From contig NC_073302.1 in assembly GCF_027595985.1 (NCBI RefSeq), positions 171,418,034 through 171,482,033 on the forward strand: DNA of 64,000 nt. Direction: 5' to 3'. Source of the stretch: Sorex araneus (lineage: Eukaryota; Chordata; Mammalia; Eulipotyphla; Soricidae). Positions 55,676 to 64,000 of the stretch are shown here, piece by piece. The translations under genes and the position numbers were made by a program. The notes below the pieces were generated by a model. The model was given only the letters and a program-made list of their open reading frames with translations, was not told the origin of the DNA and made no database searches. Numbering within the stretch: position 1 is the stretch's first letter; each line of letters begins with the position of its first letter.

Positions 55676-56800
55676 ATCACTGTATCACTGTCATCCCATT
55701 ATTCAGTAACGTCTCCATTCATTCTAGCCCTGAGATTTTTTTTCCTTTTTCTTTTTTTTTCTTTTTATTTTATTGAATCACCATGTGGAAAGTTACAAAG
55801 CATTCAGGCTTAAGTCTCAGTTATACAGTGATCGAACACCCATTCCTTCACCATTGCCCATATTCCACCACCAAGAACCCCGGTATACCTCTCCTTCCCC
55901 CCGCCACCTGTTTAGCTGATAATTTTCACTTTACTTTCTCTTTACTTTTATTACATTTGGTATTTCCACAAACAACTCACTATATTGTTTGGAGTTCCCC
56001 CTTGCAAAATCAGACCTGCTGGAAAGGAAGCATTTGATAACTTGTTTTCCATTGCTGAGAATGAAGAGGTATGAGGTCAGTTTTGGATTTCTGTGTTTTA
56101 GTATTTTAGTAACTAAGTCCAGGGAAAATTCTGTCAGAAATTGCATCATTGCAAGTTCGTACCTCTCTTTAGTGGTCCTTCTAAGATGGCGGTCACCACA
56201 CCTTCCCCAAGAAAGAAAAGGCCGAGAGGGAAAAATCTTTCCCCTCCTGGGGCGGCATGGGGCCGTGGCTCAGTTAACAGTCTAGAGACATTTCTGCAAG
56301 AAGCTGTTGGCACCAAAAGTAGTTTAGCTGGCCTCCAGGATCATGGTCATCCAGCAACGGAGAGGCCACACACATGAGGCCACCCAGATCACATCTCGGT
56401 GGGGAGTGGGGCCGGTCCCACCCATGTCCCGAGATCTCGCAAGCATCCCACTGCTGCAAGCTCGTACCTCTCTTTAGTGGTCCTTGTAAGATGGTGGTCG
56501 CCACGCCTTCCCCCCTCCCCGCCCCGGAAAGAAAAGACTGAGAGAGAAAAACCTTTCCCCTCCTGGGGCGGCATGGATGGGGCCTTGCTAGCCCTGAGAT
56601 TTTAGCAGCCTCTTTTTACTAATCCTTCCCAATGGTGCTTTCAGGGTCAGGAGAATGAGACCCATCGTTGTTGCTGTTTTGGGCATATGAATATGCCACA
56701 GGGAGCTTGCCAGGCTCTGCCGTGCAGGCAGGATACTCTCAGTAGCTTGCCAGGTTCTCCGAGAGGGAGAACTAGACAAAAAGAGTTCTGGAAGCTTTGG
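55676..56800 (-). mobile_element. RTE-derived SINE split by composite retroposon D
   Basis: 3' part 55676-55739 (CACTGTCATCCCATTATTCA, GTAACGTCTCCATTCATTCT) and 5' part 56588-56800 (AGGGTCAGGAGAATGAGACC, GAATATGCCACAGGGAGCTT, CTCCGAGAGGGAGAACTAGA). Element D inserted at the CTAGCCCTGAGATTTT inside it. A few bases of the 3' end are deleted (CCCATT|ATTCAGTAAC). Confidence 0.85.
55740..56587 (-). mobile_element. Composite retroposon D: L1-like 3' end + tandem CpG-rich monomers
   Basis: 848 bp with the 16-base duplication CTAGCCCTGAGATTTT at 55724-55739 and 56588-56603. Minus-strand order: CpG-rich 5' monomers in tandem (CCCCTCCTGG at 56241 and 56557; GCAAG(T/C)TCGTACCTCTC at 56151 and 56456; period about 305-316), a linker, and an L1-type 3'UTR ending ACTTTCCACATGGTGATTCA ATAAA. 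The plus strand of the monomer carries a YY1-like AAGATGGCGG. No ORF. It is homologous to composite C along its length (CTTGCAG, TTTTCCCTCTC phrases). Confidence 0.88.
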
Positions 56801-57379
56801 TTTATATGTAGTATATATGTTTGTCCTAATTTTAATTATTTGAATAATTTCTATGCTGTTCTTCATAATAGCTGTACCAATGTTCCCCAATAGTATATAA
56901 AAGTTGACTTTTCTTACATATTTAAAAACACTGTTGTGTTATTATTTTGTATTATAGTCATTATGGGAGATTCGGTTTTAATTTGCTTCCCTGATGATTA
57001 GCAATATTGAGCACAATTTCATATACCTATTGGTCATTGATACATTGATAGCATTGGATGAAGTTCTATGAAGGTTTTTTGCCCACTTTTTAATCATGTG
57101 ACCATTTAGAGCCTACTCTTTATTTTGCTTTATCCAAAAGTTGTTTCATATGATCCTCATCAATTCTCAGACCTAGAGAATTAATTCTAGAGTCAGTCTC
57201 TTGGGTGGCAGATGTGAAGTTGGGGTGTGTGAAACAAAACCTTCACCACTCAAGGAGAAACTGGGATTTGATGGTATCTTCCAAAAATTGCATGATTTTG
57301 TGTCAGAGGTGAATTTTACAGAATAAATGTGACTCAGTTTTTTCTGTACATTATTATGTCCATATTTCATAATTTCCAG
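56801..57379. other. FAM81B intron 5, nothing recognised
   Basis: AT-rich. Possible old L1 reverse phrases near 56940-57140 (ATTTGCTTCCCTGATGATTA) are not strong enough to call. Confidence 0.4.
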
Positions 57380-57395
57380 AGTGAGGGAATCTTAA

Positions 57396-57618
57396 TATCC
57401 AAGAACAGAAAAAAACAGGGGCCAGGAGAACTTGTCCATGTTTGGGACCTTGCCACAAGTTGTGGGGGACAGAGGGCAAGTTAGGATAAAAGGACCACTA
57501 TGACAATGATATTTGGGAATGATCACTCTGATCAACAACTGAGTGCTGAAAGTAGATAAAGGGATACATATGATAACCTTTCAGTATCTGTATTGCAAAC
57601 CATAATGCCCAAATGTGA

Positions 57619-57667
<49 letters not shown>

Positions 57668-57878
57668 GAGAAGTGTTTGTCATAGAGGCAGAGGCAGGCG
57701 TGGGTGGGCAGAGGGATGGGAGGGAAACTGGGGACATTGGTGGTAGTAGGAAATGTACACTGGTGAAGGAATGGGTATTGGAACATTGTATGACTGAAAT
57801 CCTATCATGAAAAACTTTGTTGACTGCATATCTCACAGTGATTCAATATTATTTAAAAAAAAAGGTTGTTTTTTTTTA
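57396..57878 (+). mobile_element. L1 3' end with perfect target-site duplication and (GA)n
   Basis: 3'UTR from ATCCAAGAACAGAAAAAAAC-like start to CACAGTGATTCAATATT and an A-run; carries a pure (GA)n at about 57620-57665. Duplication AGTGAGGGAATCTTAA at 57380-57395 and 57879-57894. An odd GGTTG plus T-run follows the A-tail. Confidence 0.94.
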
Positions 57879-58029
57879 AGTGAGGGAATCTTAAAGTGTT
57901 TCTGGATGTTTCTCAGCAGGAATTGATTTTTGTGTAGATTGAGGCATGGTTTTATTCAGCTTCCAGTTCCTTAATTTCCATTTTGCTTTCCAGTTACTTA
58001 ACTATTCCTTCTTGAGCAGAGACTTTAGT

Positions 58030-58284
58030 TCAAAGTCGTATTTTTCCTTGAAGTATTTCCCACTTAAAAAGTTCCTTTAATCTATTTGCTAATCTTAGAT
58101 CAGACAAGCTAAAAGCCATAGATTTAAATTCATCCTTTCTCAAAGCCTTGTCCTTTTTTGGTTCTTTTACTAGGCAAATGACAAGCTGAGACATGATTCC
58201 TAGCAAACACTTCACTGCATCATATGTCAGACTCAAATATTCAAGCACTTTCATTAATATGAGGTGATCAGAGTAATTTGGCAT
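58030..58284 (-). pseudogene. Unidentified minus-strand open frame, possibly a retrocopy fragment
   Basis: 84 residues (MPNYSDHLILMKVLEYLSLT at the start, KSMAFSLSDLRLANRLKELF near the end), leucine- and lysine-rich in a protein-like manner and not made of any repeat I recognise. Codon-like sequence seems to continue past its stop (about 57960-58029: SAQEG, KMEIKELEAE) with further stops, which would fit a decayed processed pseudogene. I do not recognise the parent. It may also be chance. Confidence 0.3.
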
Positions 58285-58479
58285 GCTTTGAAACCTTATT
58301 TATCCTTGATCTCATAGATCTGTTCCAAATGCAAAAAGGAAAATGGGAGTATATAATGATCCTTGTAGGCATGGCTATATGAGTTCACTCTGTAGAAACA
58401 GCCATAGTTTTATTTGATTGTTTGGGGCCCAGAGTATATCCACATAGGATATGGACATGTCAAATTTTGAAAAGTTAAG

Positions 58480-58635
58480 AGTGGGAGCTTCTAGTTAAAG
58501 ATAATAGCACAGTGAGCCTAGAAATTTAAGTTTGTGGGAGAGCATTTTCCTTGCATGTGTGTGGCTATAAGTTTGATCCCCAGTATTAGAATAGAATAGA
58601 ATAGAAAATAATAGAATAGAATAGAATAGAATATT
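58480..58635 (+). mobile_element. SINE fragment with (AATAG)n tail
   Basis: CATTTTCCTTGCATGTGTGT and ATAAGTTTGATCCCCAGTAT come from the SOR-type SINE head; immediately after comes a pentamer repeat AATAG at about 58587-58632. Confidence 0.7.
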
Positions 58636-58985
58636 CTTATAGTCCTCTCACTTTTGGCAGCTTAATTTCAGTTAAATATGAAAGAATGAGGGTATACCTC
58701 TGATAGACTGTGTAACATTCTGTGGCATAATTTTTAAAATCAAAGAAGGAGAACTCCAACTATTCTATGATATGGAAATTGCCATAACTACTGACCATAA
58801 ACAGATCGCTCACACCAAATACTGTGATATTCACACTGATCGTCTTCCTTAGACCCTAAATACAATGAATTCCTACAACCTGAGTTTGTAATCATTAAAG
58901 GCATAGGCCAAGCAATTTGAATAAAACAGTATCACCAGGGGTGTGGTTGGGTTACAGGTGTAGGTCTGTGATGCTGACCTGAGTC
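58636..58985. other. FAM81B intron 5, nothing recognised
   Basis: No supported feature. Confidence 0.5.
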
Positions 58986-58989
58986 TCTC

Positions 58990-59305
58990 TAGGAAATATC
59001 TATTTGGGGTGGGAAGGCACCTAGAAATGCTCAGGAGACCCTAGGCCATATTAATCATCCTCCTCAGCCAAGAAAAGGCAGAGGTACAATGCAAAGGCCT
59101 AAAGACATGTACTCAGGCTCTGAGTCCTGGGAATCACCACCCAGGTCACCCACTGGTGGTGGTTCAGACATCCAAGACTGTCCCCAGTGGTGCTTGAGGA
59201 ATCAAAGATGCTCAAGGTACTATGTGGTGCCAGGAATCAAATCAGGTCAAGGTTGGCCACATGCCTCACTGCTGTACTATCTTCTGTCCCCAGGAAATGT
59301 TCCCT
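58990..59305 (-). mobile_element. SOR-type SINE fragments
   Basis: Minus-strand pieces: 58990-59060 (GCACCTAGAAATGCTCAGGA) and 59160-59305 (CCAGTGGTGCTTGAGG, AGGAATCAAATCAGGTCAAG, GTACTATCTTCTGTCCCC). Confidence 0.65.
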
Positions 59306-59317
59306 TTAGAAAATATG

Positions 59318-59510
59318 GGGGGGGGGGGGTGGCTGCAGAGCAATACGACAGAGCAATTGCTTTGCATGCAGCCAACCTTACTTCAATCCACCAGAAGTAA
59401 TTTTCTGAGTTCAGAGCCAGGAGTAACCCCTGAGCATTGCTTGAGTTAGGAGCCAGGAGTAACCTCCAAGCACTGTTGGATGTGATCCAAGCACCTCATC
59501 CCCCTCCAAA
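59318..59510 (+). mobile_element. SOR-type SINE with internal duplication
   Basis: G-run then AGAGCAATACGACAGAGCAA head, GCAGCCAACCTTACTTCAAT; the GAGCCAGGAGTAAC phrase occurs twice (about 59415 and 59451). Confidence 0.75.
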
Positions 59511-60439
59511 AAATTATTTTGTATCTCTTTTAGTCATCAGGTCAGCAACACAGAACATATAAGGAAGTATAGCTACATATATGTCACTTATCGGCTGGAC
59601 CTGCTCCTTCACATTCAGAGCTCAGAGAACTGGCTGGAGCCAGCTCACCTGAGGAAGGGAGAAGACAGCTGCGTCTCGAAAGACCAGCTGTGCCTTAGTG
59701 ACTGTTTGTGAGAGACACCAACTATGTGAGGAAGAAAATGGGGAGACATGCCCACTGCCGGGACATAATAGAGTTGGTAACAGAAGTCTGAATCAAGGAG
59801 GAGATCTACTAGCCACAAAATATATATCCACCGAGCTTCCACAAACAGTAAGGATCCATCCAAGATGTCAAGTGTAGATCTCAGGAAGAATGCAGCAGAT
59901 GCATTAAATTAAAAATCACTGCAGAACAGGGAGATAATAACACTTGTGAGTTCTATTTCCAGGTTGAAATCTTGGTCCACATGGCCCCCTGACCAACCCT
60001 AGGTGTGACTAGGAGGGCCCAGTACCACCAGGTAGCCTGGTAATCCCGATACCAGCTGCCCAAGCAGCACCTCCTCTTTGAGCCCTAGTATTAGACACCA
60101 TCGCATGGAGACTCGGTGGGGCCTCCAGGCCTCAGGGGTTCCCCTTGGGATACCCCTCGACCACCACTGCCAAAATGAATCACTCAAAGAGAAGCAAAAA
60201 TGGGTGATGGCCAATGAGTATCCTCTTGAGAGAAATTATCTAAAGAATCACAGTTCAAACTACAGTGTCTCTTGTTTCAAACAAATTAAGAGGGGGAAAA
60301 AACAGAAGTAGAGCTTCATTTATGTGTTCCTTTGCTCCTTCTCCCAAAAGCCCTAGTTGTGGTAATTTACCATAATAAAGCCAGTCAGACCAGCTTCTTC
60401 AACCTCTATGGAGCATGACTGGTTGCAAAGAATGTAACA
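59511..60439. other. FAM81B intron 5, nothing recognised
   Basis: Open frames at 59645-59863 and 60000-60311 have no domain and no splice-flanked match to FAM81B. Confidence 0.45.
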
Positions 60440-60444
60440 GACTT

Positions 60445-60655
60445 GTGGGGCAAGGGAGGACACCATAGTATATCTGGTAGGGCATTTGTCTTGCATACTG
60501 CTGACCTGGGTTCAATCCCTAACACCCCAATACCCCGTATGGTCCCAAGCCCATCAGGAGTAACTCCTGAGTGCAGAGCCAGAAGAAACCCTTGAGCACT
60601 GCTGGGTGTGCTAAAATAAACCAAGCAAAACAAACAAAAACAAAACAAAAAAAAA
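60445..60655 (+). mobile_element. SOR-type SINE
   Basis: CTGACCTGGGTTCAATCCCT B-box, CAGGAGTAACTCCTGAGTGC body, GGGTGTGC then a C/A-rich tail. Confidence 0.82.
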
Positions 60656-61026
60656 GAGACTCTGTGGCAGGTCCAGGTTGCAACTTAGCCTTGCCAGCCC
60701 CAAAGAAGGGAATAGTCTGGCCCTATATTGAACACAATTTCAGTTACCCATCCTGGCAGCTTGGATCCAGACATGAGAGCCATTGTCTCAGACACAGTAG
60801 AGCAAGGACTAGGGTATTTATACACTGAGCCCCTAAGATGAGGGACAATCTACAAGCACCTCTAAAGCATTGTATTGAAGTTGTGGCCATTTCTTACTCT
60901 GCTCTGCCTAAGCCCAAGTTTGCAGCTCCCATTATAAACTAAACTAAATTGGTTTTACTTGAGGAGACTATCTCGACCTTGGGCTTAATTATTAAAGGGG
61001 CATTTTCCCACACCCACTAAATCTAC
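60656..61026. other. FAM81B intron 5, nothing recognised
   Basis: No supported feature. Confidence 0.5.
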
Positions 61027-61043
61027 AAAGAATTTGTCTCTGA

Positions 61044-62383
61044 CATGAATCTATAAGGTACATAGAGGAAAATGTAGGCAGAACTCTCCATGACATTGAA
61101 GCTAAAAGCATCTTTAAGGATGAAACAGCACTGACCATGCAAGTGGAAGCAAACATAAACAAATGGGACTACATCAAATTAAGAAGCTACTGCACTTCAA
61201 AAGAAACAGTGACCAAAATACAGAAAGAGCCCACAGAATGGGAAAGAATATTTATCCAATACCCATCTGATAAGGAATTAATATCCAGGATATACAAGAC
61301 ACTAGTAGAATTGTATAAGAAAAAAAAACCTCCAACCCCATCAAAAAATGGGGAGAAGAAATGAACAGAAGTTTCCTCAAAAAAAGAAATACAAATGGCC
61401 AAAAGGCACATGAAAAAATCCTCCACATTGCTAGTCATCTGTGAGATGCAAATCAAAACAATGAGATATCATCTCACACCACAGAGACTGGCACACATTC
61501 AAAAGAACAAAAGCAACCAGTGCTGGCGTAGATGTGGGGGGAAAGGGATGCTCTTTCACTGTTGGTGGGAATGCCGACTGCTCCAGCCTTTCTGGAAAAC
61601 AACATGGACAGTCCTTCAAAAACTAGAACTTGAGCTTCCATATGACCCTGCAATACCACTTCTAGGAATATATCCTGAGGATGCAAAAAAGCATAGTAGA
61701 AATGACATCTGTACCTATATGTTCATTGCAGCACTGTTCATAATAGCCAAAATCTGGAAACAACCCTAGAACAGATGAATGGTTAAATCAACTTTGGTAC
61801 ATCTATACAGTGTTACGCTATGCAGCTGTTAGTAAAGATGAAGTCATGAAATTTGCTTATAAATGGATAGACATGGAGTGTATCATGCTAAGTGAAATGA
61901 GTCAAAAAGAGAGGGACAGACATAGAAGGACTGCACTCATTTGTGGAGTATAGAATAACATCACATGAAACTGACACCCAAGAACAGTTGATTCAAGGGC
62001 CAGGAGGATTGACCCATAGCTTGAAGACTGCTTCATGAGTGGAGGAGAGAAGGCAGATGGAATAGAGAAGGGATCACTAAGAAAATGATGACTGGAGGAA
62101 TCAGTCGGGATGGGAGATGTATGCCAAAAGTAGATAATGGACCAAACATGATGACCTCTCAGTGTCTGTGTTGCAAGCCATAATGCCCAAAAGTAGAGAG
62201 AGAGTATAGGGAATATTGTCTGCCATGGAGGCAGGGGGAGGGTGGGTAAGGAGGGGTATACCAGGAATATTGGTGGTGGGGAATGTGCACTGGTGGAGCG
62301 ATGGGTGTTTGATCATTGTGTGATTGTAACCCAAACATGAAAGCTTAAAACTATCTCACAGTGATTCAATAACATTAAAAAAA
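61044..62383 (+). mobile_element. L1 LINE, 1.34 kb, ORF2 C-terminus and 3'UTR, perfect duplication
   Basis: The longest L1 in the window. Duplication AAAGAATTTGTCTCTGA at 61027-61043 and 62384-62400. ORF2 C-terminal pieces are readable: EANINKWDYIKLRSYCTSKE (61137 onward) and the cysteine motif [19 protein letters not shown] followed by [20 protein letters not shown] (61395-61769). The frame is broken between these pieces and by a small deletion near 61767. It lacks endonuclease and reverse transcriptase, so it is immobile. Confidence 0.96.
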
Positions 62384-62400
62384 AAAGAATTTGTCTCTGA

Positions 62401-62809
62401 AATATAAACTTACCGCAGCCACAGCAATAGACAGGGTGGTTGACAACTAGGGTTAAGTCCTCAGCAGACTGTAAACCTACAAAGGCAGGGACTATGAACA
62501 CAGAAACTTGGAACCTCAAAAACAAATGAACATATGGGAAATGACTTTACAAATTTAATAAAAACCCAGCTTTAATGCTCTGGGGTGAGCTGAGAATGAC
62601 CTCACTGTGTACAACAGAATTCTCAAAGGCTTGGAAGTTTGTCGCTCAGGAGCCTCAGTGGGGAATTGTGGGAAAAGATGAACACTTTGTGCAACACACA
62701 GGAAGGAACTGAGAAAAGGGAGAGGCAGAATAAGGAAACACAATAGCTTGCTCTTAGCCTTTTCATTCATTGCTATTGACTTCAATTCCATGTGCATTTT
62801 ACATTGATT
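62401..62809. other. FAM81B intron 5, nothing recognised
   Basis: No supported feature. Confidence 0.5.
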
Positions 62810-62823
62810 AAAATAAGAGCTAA

Positions 62824-63016
62824 GGGGCTGGAGCAGTAGCACAGAGGGTAGGGCGTTTGCCTTGCAAGCAGCCAGCCAACCTGGGTTAGATTCCCAGCAT
62901 CCCATGTGGTCCCCTGAAGCATCGCCAGGAGTAATTCCTGAGTGCAGAGCCTAGAGTAACCCCTGACCCAAAAAGTAAAAAAATTAATAAATAAATTAAA
63001 GTTTAAAAATTAAAAT
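62824..63016 (+). mobile_element. SOR-type SINE, young, perfect target-site duplication
   Basis: Head GGGGCTGGAGCAGTAGCACA, B-box GGGTTAGATTCCC (one change). The segment between CCCCTG and ACCCAAAAAG is deleted. Duplication AAAATAAGAGCTAA at 62810-62823 and 63017-63030. Confidence 0.95.
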
Positions 63017-63049
63017 AAAATAAGAGCTAAAAGGTTTCCTCTGCAAAGG

Positions 63050-63520
63050 AGATTGTCCAGGGGACAAGGAGAAAGTGATCTGCATGCACAGGGCCCTGAG
63101 TTTGACTCCCAGAGTCACACCCCCTCTTCATCTGCCCACACTTCAGGAATAGGCTTAATGGCCCCAGGTCCTAGCACTGCCCAGTGAATATTTTCCACAG
63201 TGCAGCCTCCAGGCTGTCTGGCAAAAACAAAAACATCCAATAACAATAGGGGATAGGCAAATTGAAACTGCTTGGGGGGGGGGCGGAAATGGAAGGGAAA
63301 AATTAAAAATTTTAGTACATGTAATTAAAGTAGGTTTGACCTGTGTAGAAGGCCCCAGAGCAGGTTAAATATAAGTTTAAAATAATGAGTTCTTTTTTAA
63401 GTAAATAAGCAAGAACTAGGACCCAAAAGATAGCATAATGGACTGAGCTCATGCTATGCCATGGGGGTCTGGGTTCTATAAACAGCCGCCCCCCACCTCT
63501 GAAAATCAAGAGCAGCCCAC
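63050..63520 (+). mobile_element. Two old tRNA-type SINE remnants
   Basis: About 63050-63230 (CCTGAGTTTGACTCCCAGAG) and 63410-63520 (CAAAAGATAGCATAATGGAC; GGGTTCTATAAAC). Strongly diverged. Confidence 0.5.
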
Positions 63521-64000
63521 ACAAATAGAAAATTATTTGCAATGTAAAAATGCCAGCTGAGAAATGATATATATGTAGCAGACAAGTGAAATACATTCAC
63601 CATTCACCTCAAACCTCCTGTAGCTCCTGAAGAAAATAATAGAACAAAATTTTCTATTATGTTTCCAGTTCTAAAATTCTGACATGAATATAAGAGAATA
63701 AGGCTTTCTAGAAACAAATCTTTGAATTTATGGACCAAATGAAAAAACTGTGAGTCCAGAAATGAGAACCTGGCTGAAATTGCTAATCAGCAAAGAATCA
63801 TCAGGTGAAAAGAATAATCATTCAGTCTCAAGGCAGAGAAGACAAATTATTTAAAAGAAGGAAAAACATAGTCATCTGAGATGTCCTTCAACCATTGCCA
63901 GGAAAGAATGTTTCATGGTTCTTCATTCCAGAAAAAGAAAAAGCAGCACAATCATATTATATTAATCGCACTGTCCTTCAAGTGGGGGGGTGGAAATAGG
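63521..64000. other. FAM81B intron 5, nothing recognised
   Basis: AT- and purine-rich sequence to the window edge. No match to the next expected FAM81B exon. Confidence 0.5.

Larger units (their letters stand above)
18127..64000 (+). other. FAM81B: FAM81B gene span (partial, runs off right edge)
   Basis: Five coding exons with introns of 352, 5197, 19807 and 8323 bases, and a fifth intron that is not closed inside the window. Coding length so far is 536 bases, about 178 of roughly 410 residues expected for the form starting MSS/MST. FAM81 proteins are coiled-coil proteins; the rest (the downstream coiled coil beginning CDSSIVKLSGD in the family) is not found before 64000, so the remaining exons must lie to the right. 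The introns carry almost all of the mobile elements listed below, including the RTE LINE and the solo LTR. Confidence 0.9.

Noticed and set aside
52342..64000. Further FAM81B exons or exons of the expected downstream neighbour TTC37
   Set aside because: No sequence encoding CDSSIVKLSGD-like or TPR repeats with splice sites was found before the edge.
1..64000. CRISPR arrays, bacterial operons, integrons or phage genes
   Set aside because: The window is mammalian nuclear DNA; direct repeats are microsatellites, target duplications or retroposon monomers.

Overview
This is a mammalian nuclear window from a shrew, most likely Sorex (common shrew or a close relative). The evidence is dozens of copies of a tRNA-derived SINE of the Soricidae type (GGGGCTGGAGCAATAGCACA head, GGTTCGATTCC B box, tail ending GTGTGACCCAAAAAGCA plus A-run), mammalian L1 3' ends, and a nematode-type RTE LINE of the kind I recall being reported in the common shrew genome. 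There are no bacterial-style operons; nearly every open frame is a repeat shadow.

The only host protein gene I can support is FAM81B on the plus strand, which starts near 18127 and runs off the right edge. Five coding exons read in order and in frame: 18127-18136, 18489-18586, 23784-23848, 43656-43899 and 52223-52341. Joined, they give about 178 residues that follow the known FAM81B N-terminal half (signatures MSTKKSTDLVEY, LNNQERTITFLLEQAF, GVGDLRGRVAR). The exon 2 donor that keeps this frame is GC rather than GT. Bases 1 to about 17600 are intergenic DNA upstream of the gene; 17640-18126 should hold the promoter and 5'UTR.

The rest is retrotransposon archaeology. (1) About fifty SOR-type SINEs, young to old. 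(2) 5'-truncated L1s, several with perfect 15-17 bp target-site duplications (21103-21799, 25597-26117, 39906-40031, 57396-57878, 61044-62383). (3) A nearly full-length but broken RTE LINE at about 45690-49265 in intron 4, with tandem 5' units, endonuclease, reverse transcriptase and a (TGACAAG)n tail. (4) ORF-less derivatives made of RTE 5'UTR joined to the RTE 3' end, plus a chimera in which a SOR tRNA head is fused to that RTE body (40596-40843, with target-site duplication); this parallels the bovine BovB / Bov-A / Bov-tA system. (5) Composite ORF-less retroposons with an L1-like 3' end and tandem GC-rich 5' monomers; two of them (37102-37859 and 55740-56587) are bounded by target-site duplications, so each moved as one unit. 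(6) A class II-type solo LTR with a 6-bp duplication (51357-51657). (7) Older MIR, MaLR and unassigned mammalian repeats.

The most interesting material is the RTE-driven family set and the composite monomer retroposons, because the window shows master element, deletion derivative and tRNA chimera side by side. All family names come from recognition by eye; no database search was run.
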